Assembly: GCF_020216025.1 (NCBI RefSeq) | Contig: NZ_JAIWNC010000005.1 | Location: 248,001-312,000 of the forward strand | Length of the DNA stretch: 64,000 bases | Source: Jidongwangia harbinensis | Lineage (GTDB): Bacteria > Actinomycetota > Actinomycetes > Mycobacteriales > Micromonosporaceae | Direction of reading: 5' to 3' | Shown here: positions 1 through 8,879 of the stretch, in pieces | Layout: every line of letters starts with the position of its first letter | Position numbering within the stretch: the first letter of the stretch is position 1 | Notes under the pieces: generated by a model | What the model was told of the DNA's origin: nothing | The model's input: the letters and a program-made list of their open reading frames with translations, nothing else | Databases searched by the model: none | Position numbers and translations under genes: made by a program

Positions 1-1349
1 CCCGCACGCTGGATCAGACGTACGCGAACATGAACCGGCTCGCGACCGAGGCGCGCTACCCGTTCCCGGTGGTCGACGGCCGGCCGCACCAGCGCGGTCT
101 GCAGGGGCCGGAGTACATGCGGCGGATGCGGTCCTGGATCAAGCGGGCCGGGGTCCGGATCCTGGACCACAGCCCGGTCACCGAACTGCTGGTGGACAAC
201 GCCGGAACGGTCGCGGGGGTACGCGGACACCGCCGCCAGCACGGCACCGACTACCGGGTCCGGGCCGGCGCCGTGGTGCTGGCCACCGGCGGCTGCGCGT
301 TCCTGTCCAAGGCACTGGGTTGTGACGTGGCGACCGGCGACGGTGCGCTGTACGCCGCCGAGGTGGGCGCCGCGATGTCCGGCATGGAGTTCTCCACCGC
401 GTACGCCATCGCCCCGGCCTTCACCTCGGTGACCAAGACCGCGTACTACGGCTTCGCCACGTTCTTCCACGGCGACGGCACCCCGCTGGCCGGGGCCGGT
501 AGCCAGGGCGGCCGCTCGGTGATCGCCCGGGAGCTGCTGCGCACCGGGACCGTGCTGTGCCAGATCGACCAGGCCACCCCGGAACAGCAGACCCAGATGC
601 GGATCGGACAGCCGAACTTCTTCCTCACCTTCGACCGGCTCGGCATCAACCCGTTCACCGACAAGTTCCCGGTGACCCTGCTGCTCGAGGGCACCGTACG
701 CGGCACCGGCGGCATCCGGATCGCCGGCGACGACTGCGCCACCAGCGTGCCCGGCCTGTACGTGGCCGGCGACGCGGCCACCCGGGAACTGGTCTGCGGC
801 GGGTTCACCGGCGGCGGCAGTCACAACTCGGCCTGGGCCATGTCGTCCGGCACCTGGGCCGGGGGCGGCGCCGCCCGGTTCGCCGCGGCGCTGGGTGCGC
901 ACGCGTCCCGGCGGCGGCTCGTCGGCGCCGGCGGTGCCGGGATCCGTCCCACCGGCCGCCCGGCCGCGGGTGACGCCTGGGACGAGGTGCAGGACGTGCT
1001 GCGCCGGCAGGTGCACCCGTACGACAAGAACTACCTGCGCAACGGCGACCGGCTGCGGCCCGCGCTGGCCGAGCTGAACCAGGTGTGGGACCGGCTGCGG
1101 GCCGGCGCGGCCGCCGACCCGGCCGGCACTCCCCGGCTGCGGCAGGCGTCCGCGATGGTGGCGCACGCACGGTGGATGTACACCGGCGCGCTGGCCCGCA
1201 CGGAGAGCCGCGGCATGGCCCGCCGCGAGGAGTTCCCGGAGCTGGATCCGGCCCAGCACCGGCGGCTCACCGTCGGCGGCCTGGACGAGCTGTGGGTACG
1301 CCCGGAGCAGCTGCTCCCGGCCCGCCCAGAACTGGCGGTGGCGTCATGA
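1..1349 (+). CDS. FAD-dependent fumarate reductase/AprA-like flavoprotein (5' partial)
   Basis: The reading frame is open from the left edge, so the gene starts outside the window and its N-terminal dinucleotide-binding segment is missing. What remains matches the C-terminal two thirds of succinate dehydrogenase/fumarate reductase-type flavoproteins: a substrate-cap region, then the FAD-contacting block GLYVAGDAATRELVCGGFTGGG followed by SHNSAWAMSSG, then a helical C-terminal domain. The stop overlaps the ferredoxin start (ATGA at 1346-1349), and an ABC binding lipoprotein follows. The flavoprotein plus two-cluster ferredoxin arrangement resembles AprAB (adenylylsulfate reductase), but catalytic identity cannot be decided from this fragment. 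Association with a sulfonate-type binding protein suggests use in sulfur-compound assimilation; that is inference. Confidence 0.8.
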   Translation, partial: RTLDQTYANMNRLATEARYPFPVVDGRPHQRGLQGPEYMRRMRSWIKRAGVRILDHSPVTELLVDNAGTVAGVRGHRRQHGTDYRVRAGAVVLATGGCAFLSKALGCDVATGDGALYAAEVGAAMSGMEFSTAYAIAPAFTSVTKTAYYGFATFFHGDGTPLAGAGSQGGRSVIARELLRTGTVLCQIDQATPEQQTQMRIGQPNFFLTFDRLGINPFTDKFPVTLLLEGTVRGTGGIRIAGDDCATSVPGLYVAGDAATRELVCGGFTGGGSHNSAWAMSSGTWAGGGAARFAAALGAHASRRRLVGAGGAGIRPTGRPAAGDAWDEVQDVLRRQVHPYDKNYLRNGDRLRPALAELNQVWDRLRAGAAADPAGTPRLRQASAMVAHARWMYTGALARTESRGMARREEFPELDPAQHRRLTVGGLDELWVRPEQLLPARPELAVAS

Positions 1350-1726
1350 TCGAGATCGTCTCGACGAGCCGCTGCGTCACCTGCGACGTGTGCATCGCGG
1401 TCTGCCCCACCAACGTGTTCGACCGCGGCCCGGACGGCGTACCGGTGATCGCCCGGCAGAGCGACTGCCAGACCTGCTTCATGTGCGAGGCGCACTGCCC
1501 GGCGGACGCGCTGTTCGTGGCGCCGTTGACGCATGCCGCGCCGGACGGCTCACCGCTGCGCGACGAGGCGCACCTGACCGAGGCGGGGCTGCTCGGCAGC
1601 TACCGCAAGGAGATCGGCTGGGGCCGCGGCCGTAAGCCCGGTGCCCGCCTCGCCGTCGGCCCGGAACTGGGCCGGGCCCGGATCACCCCCGCACCTACCC
1701 CGCAAGGAGAACTCACCGATGCGTAG
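1346..1726 (+). CDS. 2x[4Fe-4S] ferredoxin, partner of the upstream flavoprotein
   Basis: A 126-residue protein starting at the ATG that overlaps the flavoprotein stop. Two canonical 4Fe-4S motifs are visible: CVTCDVCIAVCP near residues 10-21 and CQTCFMCEAHCP near residues 43-54. A basic, linker-like C-terminal tail of about 60 residues has no cysteines. The translational coupling implies a stoichiometric electron-transfer subunit for the flavoprotein, in the manner of AprB or other flavoprotein/ferredoxin pairs. It is soluble and cytoplasmic, since no signal peptide or membrane segment is seen. The last codons overlap the start of the next gene. Family assignment is secure; the electron donor or acceptor is unknown. 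Confidence 0.85.
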   Translation: MIEIVSTSRCVTCDVCIAVCPTNVFDRGPDGVPVIARQSDCQTCFMCEAHCPADALFVAPLTHAAPDGSPLRDEAHLTEAGLLGSYRKEIGWGRGRKPGARLAVGPELGRARITPAPTPQGELTDA

Positions 1727-2696
1727 GAACTCATTGCTGACCCTGGCCCTCGGCGGTCTGCTGGCGCTGGCCGGTTGCGGCGCCGACCCGTCGGAGGCGG
1801 CCGGGCCGGGCGACGGCTTCACGTTGCGCGTCGGCGCGATCGGCAGCAGCAACAAGCTGTCCGGGCCGGTCGGGTACCTGAACGAGAAGGGCGGCCTGGT
1901 CCCGGCGCTCGCCTCGGTCGGGGTCACCGCGGTCAAGGTGGTGACGTTCCCGAACGGACCGGACCTGAACCAGGCGCTGGCCGCCGGTGAGCTGGACCTG
2001 GCCACGTACGGCGACACCCCGGCCCTGGTGGCCCGCGGCGCCAGGCAGCCCACCCGGCTGATCGCCCAGGCCCAGATCCGGCTGGACGCCGGCATCCTCG
2101 CCAGGAAGGCCGGCGGGCCGGCCGAGCTGGCCGACCTGAACGGCAAGAAGGTCGCCGTGCAGACCGGCTCGTACATCCACCGTTACCTGCTCGGCGCGTT
2201 GGCCGACGCCGGGGTGAAGCCGGCCGAGGTCATCCACATCTACAGCTCGGACGTGGAGGCGGCGCTGGAACGCGGCGACGTGGACGCGGCGGCGGTGCCG
2301 ATCGCCAACGTGGAGGCCCTGAAGGCTAAGGGCTACCCGCTGGTCGACCTGGCGTCCAAGGACCACCCGCAGTATCTCGGCACCAGCGCCACCGTGGTGA
2401 CCGAGAAGTTCCTCAAGGCCCGGCCCGGGATCGTCCCGGCGTGGCAGAACGCGCAGCGCGAGGCGACCGGGAAGGCGAAGGCCGACTGGCCCGGTTTCCT
2501 GGCGTACACGGTGAGCATCAACGGCTTCCCACCCAAGATTGTGGCGGCCACCACGGTGGCCGATCAATGGCCGGCCGAGGCGTTCACCCCGGAGGGCCTG
2601 GCTCTGCTCAAGGGCACGAAGGAGTTCCTGGTCACACAGAAGTTCGTCCGGACGGACTTCGACCTGGAGGAGTGGATCGCCCGAGCCGGTACGTGA
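1719..2696 (+). CDS. ABC transporter substrate-binding lipoprotein, SsuA/TauA/NMT1 type
   Basis: The protein has 325 residues. The ATG at 1719 is preferred over upstream in-frame codons because AAGGAGA lies at 1704-1710 and because it gives a proper lipoprotein signal: basic start, hydrophobic stretch, then the lipobox LAGC with the lipidated Cys near residue 20. The body has features of periplasmic-binding-protein fold type II for nitrate, sulfonate or taurine, including ELDLATYGDTPALVARG and DLNGKKVAVQTGS. The gene overlaps the ferredoxin end by 8 bases, so flavoprotein, ferredoxin and binding protein form one operon. No permease or ATPase follows. They may lie upstream of the window. Ligand is inferred only as a sulfonate-like or similar small anion. 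Confidence 0.82.
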   Translation: MRRNSLLTLALGGLLALAGCGADPSEAAGPGDGFTLRVGAIGSSNKLSGPVGYLNEKGGLVPALASVGVTAVKVVTFPNGPDLNQALAAGELDLATYGDTPALVARGARQPTRLIAQAQIRLDAGILARKAGGPAELADLNGKKVAVQTGSYIHRYLLGALADAGVKPAEVIHIYSSDVEAALERGDVDAAAVPIANVEALKAKGYPLVDLASKDHPQYLGTSATVVTEKFLKARPGIVPAWQNAQREATGKAKADWPGFLAYTVSINGFPPKIVAATTVADQWPAEAFTPEGLALLKGTKEFLVTQKFVRTDFDLEEWIARAGT

Positions 2697-2712
2697 GGGC
2701 GGTTCCCCGGAC

Positions 2713-2760
2713 AGGGCAGCGCGGCAATCCGCCGTTTGGCAGACTGGCCCGCGCTGCCCT
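2713..2760 (+). terminator. Stem-loop after the binding-protein operon
   Basis: A perfect 12-bp inverted repeat (AGGGCAGCGCGG at 2713-2724 pairing with 2749-2760) encloses a 24-base loop, 16 bases after the stop codon of the binding lipoprotein. No U-tract follows, which is common for actinobacterial terminators. A partial direct copy, GGGCAGCGCG, recurs near 2784-2793. Function as a terminator is inferred from position and stem strength. Confidence 0.55.
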
Positions 2761-2824
2761 CAGGATGACGACTTTCGATCTCCGGGCAGCGCGCTGACGT
2801 CTGTCCGCGGCCGCGAGTCGCACG

Positions 2825-5800
2825 GTGAAACGGGGGCCTCTGTTGAATCCTCTCCTCCACCCACTACGCCGCCGCCGCAGGCGGCTGTCCCGCCCGGTGC
2901 GGGGCGCGGCGACCGTGACCGCCCTGGTGGTGACGGCGTCGCTGCTGCAGGCGACCCCGCCGGCGTCCGCCGCGGAGATCGACATCCGGGCCTACCGGGA
3001 GACCGCCGCCGACTACCTGACGTCCGGCGGGCCGTCCGTGCGACGGGCCGCCGAGGCCGCCCTGCTCGGGTCGGAACAGGACCTGCGCACCTTCTTCGAC
3101 ACCGGGCGGCAGCAGGCGCAGGACGCCGACGCCCGGGCCGCGGCCCAGGTGCTCGCCTCGATGGACGGCGCGACGGTACGCAGCGCGGCGTTGCGTGCGC
3201 TCGACGGCTCGGCCGAGGACGTCCGCCGGTTCGTCGACGGCGGATGGGAGTCGGCCTGGACCGCCGACGAGCGTCAGCGGGTGTACCGGGTGCTGGAGGC
3301 CGCCGCCGGGCCGACGACGAAGTCGTCCGCCGAGAAGGCGCTGGCGGGCTCGGCCGAGGACATCCGGAACTTCCTCTCCTCCGGCCGGGACGCGGCGGCC
3401 TACGCCGACGACCGGCTGGCCGCGACGCGGATGCTGACCGGCGGCGCGAACAACAGCGGGCCGGTGCTGAACACGGCCGCGCAGGAGGCGCTGAACGGAT
3501 CGGCCGAGGAGCTGGCGGAGTTCATCGCCACCGGCCAGTTCGTGGCCCGTGCCCGGGATGCCGAGCTGGCCTCGATCAAGGCGCTGACCGAGCAGGCGAA
3601 GCAGGCCGGTGAGACGACCGCCCGCGAGTCGCTGGCCGCGGAGGAGTTCTCCACCCGGGCCGCGAACGCCGCGGAGGAAGCGAAGAAGGCCGCACAGGCC
3701 GCGCAGTCCGAGGCCCAGGCGGCCGGCGGCGCGGCGGCGAAGGCGTCGGCGGCGGCCGGCCGGGCCGCGGACGCGGCCGAGGGCGCGGCGGACGCCGCCA
3801 AGGAGGCGGTCGCGGCGTCGAACGCGGCGATGCGGGCCGCCCGGACCGCGGCGGATGCGTCCCGGCGGGCCGTGACGGCGGCATCGTTGACCGCCCAGGC
3901 AGCGGCGCGGGCCAACCGTGCCGCCGCGGCGGCGCGGGCGAACGCCGGTGACGCCCGGACCGCCCGGGAGGCGGCCGAGGCGGCCCGGGACGCGGCAGCG
4001 CGGGCCCGCGAGCTGGTGTATGTGAAGGTGGAGCGGGACCGGGCGCTGGCCCAGGCCGAGGCGTCGGCGCGGGCCGCGAAGGCGGCCGGCCGCAACGCGG
4101 CGGACGCGGCTTCGGCGGCGGACGCGGCGAGCCGTCACTCCGGCGTGTCGGCGCAGCAGGCACAGCGGGCGCGGGCCGCGGCGGCCAGTGCCCGGGCGGC
4201 GGCGGCCACCGCGGATCGCGCGGCGGACCGGGCCGAGGCGCTGGCCCGGTCGGCGGCGCAGGCGTCGGCGGACGCGTTCCGGTTCGCCGAGCAGGCGGCG
4301 ACGCACGCCGAGAACGCGCAGCGGGCGGCGCTGGCCGCGGCGGCCGCGGCGGACCAGGCGCAGTACTCGGCCGCCGAGTCGGCCAAGGCGGCGAACGCCG
4401 CGGTGGAGGCGGCGAACGTGGCGGTGGCGGCGGCCACCAGGGCGGGCGAGCTGGAGCAGCTGGCCCGCCAGGAGGACGAGATCCGGCTGACCGAGGCGAC
4501 CGAGCAGGGCATCGTCTCCGCGCAGGACGCTCGGGCCGAGGAGGAGGAGCAGAAGGCCGCCGGCGGCGCGCTGGCGGCGTGGAACCGGGCCCTGCAGTGG
4601 GACACCGCGGAGGAGCTGCGGGTCGACGCGTCGACCCGGACGCTGCTGAACGAGGCGGCGGCGGTGGGCGCCCCGGCGACCGAGATGATGGACAAGGGCC
4701 GTCGCGCGGCGGTGGCGCTGGCCACCACCGGTGGCGAGTGGACCAAGTACGCCGCGCTGGACGTGCTGGCCGGCGGCGAGGTCGAGATGCGTACCTGGCT
4801 GACCACCGGCCGGCGCGCCGCCTCCGGTCAGGACGACCGGTCGCGGGTGTGGCACCTGATCGACACGTTGCCGGACGGGGCCGAGAAGACCGCCGCCCGG
4901 ACCGCGCTGACCGGCGACGACGCCACGGTGGAGGCGTTCCTGCGCACCCGCAACCACAGCGGGAAGGTGACCAAGGACCGGCAGGCCATGTACGCGATCC
5001 GCGATGCGGCCGTCGCGGCCGGTCAGGTCAACCTGAAGGCGGCGGTGGACCAGGCGCTGTTGGGTGACGCCGCCGCTGCGCACGAGTTCCTGCGCACCGG
5101 TCAGCACACCGCCCGGACCGCCGACGAGCGGCTCGAGGTGTACCGGGTGATGGAGACCGGCGGACCGGAGGTCAAGGCCGCCGGGCAGGTGGCGCTCTCC
5201 GGGCCGGCGTCGTTCATCTCCTACTTCCTGACCACGTCCCGCTACCAGGCCGCGCAGCGTGACCTGGAACAGGCCGCCCACGTCGCCACGGTGCGCAAGC
5301 TGCTCCTGGAGGCGCAGCAGTACGCGCAGAAGGCGCTGGAGGACGCCGCCCGGGCGCAGGAGGCGGCGCTGGACGCGGCCGGCAGCGCGGGCGACGCCGA
5401 CAAGGCGGCGGCCCGGGCCGACGCCGCGGCGCGCGAAGCGGAGAAGCACCGCGTCAACGCGCGGGCCTCGGCCGACGCGGCCAAGCAGTCCGCCGAGGAC
5501 GCGGCGCGGTCCGCCCAGACCGCCCGTAACGCCGCCAACTCCGCGCAGGCCAGCGCGAACAGTGCGGCCAAGTCGGCGGCGACGGCGAGCGCCGCGTCCC
5601 GCCGGGCCAGTGCGGATGCCGCGGCCGCGGCGGAGGACGCCCGGGACGCCCGCGCGTCGGCCACCGCGGCGGGCAAGGACGCCGCGGCGGCGGACGCCGC
5701 GGCCAAACAGGCGTCCGCGATCTACGCCACCAAGCTGCGCGAATGGGAGGAACAGCAGCGCAGTACCGCCCCGGGCTCCGGGCCGGGCGGTAACGGGACC

Positions 5801-7045
5801 GCGGCGGACAGCCACAAGACCTGGGGCTGCCTGGTGCCGGAATCGGCCCTGTCGCCGCAGTGCGTGAACGTCTACAAGGATCTGGCCGGGGTGCTGACCA
5901 ACCCGGCCAAGTGCAGCGCACCGGCCAACGCGGGTTCGCCCGGCTGCTCGATGCTCAACGACCTCAAGGGTTTCGTGGACGAGAACCCGGGCCTGATGCT
6001 GGACATGCTCCAGTTCGTCCTGGGCATGTGCGGCCTGGTCCCCGGCGCCGGTGAGGTGTGCGACGCGGCGGACGCGGCGATCTCGTTCGGCCGTGGTGAC
6101 ACGGTGGGTGGTCTGCTCTCGCTCGGCGCCATGGTGCCGGTCGTCGGCTGGCTCGCCTCCGGCGCCAAGGCCCTGAAGAACGCGGACAAGCTGCGCACCG
6201 TCAAGAACATCGTGGAGCAGCTCGCCAAGTGCGGCAGCAGCTTCACGCCGGGCACCGCGGTCCTGCTGGCCGACGGCCGCCGCCGGGCGATCGAGCGGAT
6301 CCGGGTCGGCGACAAGGTCCTGGCGACCGATCCGGTCACCGGGGTCACCGCGGCCAAGGCGGTCACCGCGCTGATCGGCAGTGTCGGAGTCAAGCAGCTC
6401 GTCGACGTCACGGTGGACACCGACGGCGCGGCGGGCGAGGCGACCGGCACGGTCACGGCCACCCACAACCACCCGTTCTGGGTGCGGGACCTGAACGCCT
6501 GGGTCCGGGCGGAGGCGCTGGAGTCGGGGCAGTGGGTGCGTACCTCGGCCGGTACCTGGATGCAGATCGACACGGTGCGGGAACGGACCGCGCGGGCGCG
6601 GGTCTTCAACTTCTCCGTCGCCGACCTGCAGACCTACTACGTGGTGGCCGGTGACACTCCGGTGCTGGTGCACAACGCCGGTTGCCCGCCGGCGATCGGG
6701 TTCAGCACGGACACCGTCGCCACGGCGTACCAGGGGATGCGGAGCGAGGGCGGGCACGCGATGCGCCGGCTCGTCGGCGACATCATCCCGAACGCGGGCA
6801 GCAACGAGGCGAAGCGGCAGGCGTTCGAGAACCTGACGTCGTCCGTCCTGACCAATCCACAGAAGACCTTCGACTGGACGCTCGGCGGGACCGGCGGCAT
6901 CCGGAACAAGGGGTTCATCGGCGAGGTCAACGGCAAGACCGTCGTGCTGTTCGTCGCGAAGGAAGGCGAGTACCAGGGTAGGGTCACGTCGTCGAAGGTC
7001 GTCACGCCCGAGGACCTCAGGCTGCGGGGAATTTGTGGCTGCTGA
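2825..7045 (+). CDS. Secreted polymorphic toxin: ALF repeats, coiled coils, Hint domain, C-terminal toxin
   Basis: The protein has 1406 residues. It begins with an arginine-rich signal peptide ending ASAAE near residue 50. Residues about 55-260 hold ALF-type helical repeats (recurring GSAEDVRRFVDGG-like units). Residues 270-570 are Ala-rich coiled coil, a second ALF block spans about 600-820, and a second coiled coil spans 820-975. A pretoxin-like linker with several cysteines leads to a Hint autoprocessing domain at about 1136-1284: it starts with CGSSFTPGT, has THNHPFWV inside, and ends with VHNAG. The last 120 residues form a separate small domain with GGHAM, a GFIGEVNGKTVVLFV hairpin and a TSSKVV end; a BECR-like nuclease is possible but unproven. 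The stop overlaps the next gene by 11 bases. Start is GTG; an SD is not obvious. Confidence 0.85.
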   Translation: MKRGPLLNPLLHPLRRRRRRLSRPVRGAATVTALVVTASLLQATPPASAAEIDIRAYRETAADYLTSGGPSVRRAAEAALLGSEQDLRTFFDTGRQQAQDADARAAAQVLASMDGATVRSAALRALDGSAEDVRRFVDGGWESAWTADERQRVYRVLEAAAGPTTKSSAEKALAGSAEDIRNFLSSGRDAAAYADDRLAATRMLTGGANNSGPVLNTAAQEALNGSAEELAEFIATGQFVARARDAELASIKALTEQAKQAGETTARESLAAEEFSTRAANAAEEAKKAAQAAQSEAQAAGGAAAKASAAAGRAADAAEGAADAAKEAVAASNAAMRAARTAADASRRAVTAASLTAQAAARANRAAAAARANAGDARTAREAAEAARDAAARARELVYVKVERDRALAQAEASARAAKAAGRNAADAASAADAASRHSGVSAQQAQRARAAAASARAAAATADRAADRAEALARSAAQASADAFRFAEQAATHAENAQRAALAAAAAADQAQYSAAESAKAANAAVEAANVAVAAATRAGELEQLARQEDEIRLTEATEQGIVSAQDARAEEEEQKAAGGALAAWNRALQWDTAEELRVDASTRTLLNEAAAVGAPATEMMDKGRRAAVALATTGGEWTKYAALDVLAGGEVEMRTWLTTGRRAASGQDDRSRVWHLIDTLPDGAEKTAARTALTGDDATVEAFLRTRNHSGKVTKDRQAMYAIRDAAVAAGQVNLKAAVDQALLGDAAAAHEFLRTGQHTARTADERLEVYRVMETGGPEVKAAGQVALSGPASFISYFLTTSRYQAAQRDLEQAAHVATVRKLLLEAQQYAQKALEDAARAQEAALDAAGSAGDADKAAARADAAAREAEKHRVNARASADAAKQSAEDAARSAQTARNAANSAQASANSAAKSAATASAASRRASADAAAAAEDARDARASATAAGKDAAAADAAAKQASAIYATKLREWEEQQRSTAPGSGPGGNGTAADSHKTWGCLVPESALSPQCVNVYKDLAGVLTNPAKCSAPANAGSPGCSMLNDLKGFVDENPGLMLDMLQFVLGMCGLVPGAGEVCDAADAAISFGRGDTVGGLLSLGAMVPVVGWLASGAKALKNADKLRTVKNIVEQLAKCGSSFTPGTAVLLADGRRRAIERIRVGDKVLATDPVTGVTAAKAVTALIGSVGVKQLVDVTVDTDGAAGEATGTVTATHNHPFWVRDLNAWVRAEALESGQWVRTSAGTWMQIDTVRERTARARVFNFSVADLQTYYVVAGDTPVLVHNAGCPPAIGFSTDTVATAYQGMRSEGGHAMRRLVGDIIPNAGSNEAKRQAFENLTSSVLTNPQKTFDWTLGGTGGIRNKGFIGEVNGKTVVLFVAKEGEYQGRVTSSKVVTPEDLRLRGICGC

Positions 7046-7496
7046 CCTGGCCTCCGGGTTGCGCTTCGCGGCGCAGCCGGTGATCAGTGTCTTCGTGCCG
7101 GGAAGCCAGTCGTCGCCGCCGGACTTCACGTCCGGCGGCACGGCCCCGGTCGAGGTGCAGACGTACCCGCTGGAACGCGACGACCCCGGATGGTTCCCAT
7201 ATCCGGTGGTCACCGAGTACGACCTGGTGTTCGACGAGTTGCCGGCCGACCTGCACGCCTATCTGGGGCACTGCCTGCGGGTGGCGTGCGCGGCGGCCGG
7301 CACCGTGGTCTGGCTCGGGTTCGAGGGGTCGTTCCACTTCGACCACGTCCTCACCGAGGTGAGCGCGCCGCAGACCTACGGCGTGTGTGCGCCCGGGGTC
7401 GATCCGGTCGTGGCGCCGGATCTGCCGGCGCTGCGGACCCCGGAATGGCAGGCGGTGATCCGGTCCTTCCTCGACCGGCTCCAGTTCCCGAGGTGA
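7035..7496 (+). CDS. Candidate immunity protein for the polymorphic toxin
   Basis: A 153-residue acidic, soluble protein with no signal peptide. Its GTG start lies 11 bases inside the 3' end of the toxin gene, so translation is probably coupled. In polymorphic toxin loci the gene immediately downstream of the toxin usually encodes the cognate immunity protein, and size, acidity and position all fit. I do not recognise the domain. It is rich in aromatic residues and prolines, with a central TYGVCAPG segment and a long helix near the C-terminus. The immunity role rests on position, not on a known fold; a SUKH- or Imm-type relationship would need a profile search. Confidence 0.65.
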   Translation: MAADLASGLRFAAQPVISVFVPGSQSSPPDFTSGGTAPVEVQTYPLERDDPGWFPYPVVTEYDLVFDELPADLHAYLGHCLRVACAAAGTVVWLGFEGSFHFDHVLTEVSAPQTYGVCAPGVDPVVAPDLPALRTPEWQAVIRSFLDRLQFPR

Positions 7497-7541
7497 CTCG
7501 ACGCGGTGGTGCAGGTTCTGCTCTCGGGTGCCGGACGTCCG

Positions 7542-7554
7542 TATGCTGCCCGGC
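7542..7554 (+). promoter_or_regulatory. -10 element for a leaderless transcript
   Basis: TATGCT at 7542-7547 is followed by seven bases and the ATG at 7555, so transcription should start at or near the start codon. This favours 7555 over the upstream GTG (7528) and ATG (7543), the latter lying inside the -10 box. Confidence 0.5.
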
Positions 7555-8811
7555 ATGGAACCATCGGTCGACGAGGTGCTGTCCGGGATGCTGGCCTCGG
7601 CCGAGGCTGCCACGCCGGTAGAGGCCGTCGAGGCGGTCACCCGGGAACTCGGCGCGGCGTTACCCGCCCGCAGCATCTCGTTCCTCATCGCCGACCTCAG
7701 CGGCCGAGCGTTGGTCCGGCTGGCACACGTCGCGTTCCACTCGGCCGCCGAAGGCCGCCGCGACAACGGCGAACTCGCCACCGTGGTGCCGTTTGACGGC
7801 GGCCACCAGGAGCAGGCGTTGCGAGCCCAGGCACTGCACGTGGTTGCGACCGGCACCGGATGGACGGTGCTGGCGCCGGTCACCGAACGCGGCGAGGTCA
7901 TCGGCCTGCTGGAAGTCGTCCTGGGTGCCGCACCAGCACCGCAGGCCCTCACGGAGATCGCCCGGACGGCGCATGCGCTGGCGTTCGTGGTGATCGCCAA
8001 CCGGCGTCACACCGACCTGTTCGAGTGGGGACAGCGCACCACCGCGTTCACCCTGTCGGCGGAAATCCAACGCCGGCTCCTACCCGCCGCGTTCACCTGC
8101 GAAGGCGGCTCGTTCACCCTGTCCGGCTGGCTCGAACCGGCGGCGAGCATCGGTGGGGACACCTTCGACTACAGCGTCGCCCGGGACACCCTGCACTTCA
8201 GTGTCACCGACGCCATGGGCCACGGCGTGGCCAGCGCCTTGACCGCCACGCTCGGCGTGGGAAGCCTGCGTAACTCCCGCCGGGCGGGGCACAGCCTGAC
8301 CGAGCAGGCCGACCGGGCCAGCGCCGCGGTCGCTCAACACGGTCCGACCCGAGGCGCCTTCATCACCGCCGTCCTCGGACGCCTGGACTTGCACTCCGGG
8401 GTATGCGAGATGATCAATGCGGGCCATCTGCCACCGGTCCTGGTCCGTGATGGCGACCCGCACCAGCTGGAGCTGCCCCGGAACTTCGCGCTGGGAATGT
8501 TCCCGGAGACGCCGTTCACCGCAGGTACGGTCACGTTGCGGCCCGGCGACCGCCTGGTGGTCGTCACCGACGGCATGCGCGAACGCAAGGCCGCCGCGCT
8601 GGACCTGCCCGCCAAGCTCCGGTCACTCGCCGCGCTGCACCCCCGCGAAACCGCACGTGCCCTGGCCGACGCCGTCCTCGCCGTGGCCGGCCCCGTCCTC
8701 GCCGACGACGCCACGCTGTTGCTCCTCGACTGGCACGGGCATCACGGCCGGCCTCGCCGCGCCAACGCGGGCGCCGACCATGCCGCCGACACCTCGGCCG
8801 ACTCCCGCTGA
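7555..8811 (+). CDS. GAF-like plus SpoIIE/PP2C-type phosphatase (RsbU/PP2C family)
   Basis: The protein has 418 residues from the ATG at 7555, chosen because a -10 box stands 7 bases before it. Residues about 10-150 form a GAF-like sensory region (ATPVEAVEAVTREL, later GWTVLAPVTERGEVIGLLEVVLG). Residues about 170-400 are a SpoIIE phosphatase domain: LSAEIQRRLLPAAF, GGDTFDYSV, TDAMGHGVASALTATL and the late metal-binding region LADDATLLLLDW. Such proteins dephosphorylate STAS anti-anti-sigma factors in partner-switching pathways. No anti-sigma or STAS gene is adjacent; RsbW- and RsbU-like genes lie about 24 kb further on. It is cytosolic and stands alone between the toxin locus and the DsbA-like gene. 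Confidence 0.85.
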   Translation: MEPSVDEVLSGMLASAEAATPVEAVEAVTRELGAALPARSISFLIADLSGRALVRLAHVAFHSAAEGRRDNGELATVVPFDGGHQEQALRAQALHVVATGTGWTVLAPVTERGEVIGLLEVVLGAAPAPQALTEIARTAHALAFVVIANRRHTDLFEWGQRTTAFTLSAEIQRRLLPAAFTCEGGSFTLSGWLEPAASIGGDTFDYSVARDTLHFSVTDAMGHGVASALTATLGVGSLRNSRRAGHSLTEQADRASAAVAQHGPTRGAFITAVLGRLDLHSGVCEMINAGHLPPVLVRDGDPHQLELPRNFALGMFPETPFTAGTVTLRPGDRLVVVTDGMRERKAAALDLPAKLRSLAALHPRETARALADAVLAVAGPVLADDATLLLLDWHGHHGRPRRANAGADHAADTSADSR

Positions 8812-8879
8812 CCCCGGACGCCGCTCAGGAGGGCAAGCGCGGTCCGACATCCACGCGCGGAAGCAACGACACCAGGAGC

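Noticed and set aside
2864..7213. A 1449-residue open frame on the minus strand across the toxin gene
   Set aside because: Arg/Gly/Pro-rich composition with no domain; it mirrors the Ala-rich plus-strand codons and has no start or SD logic.
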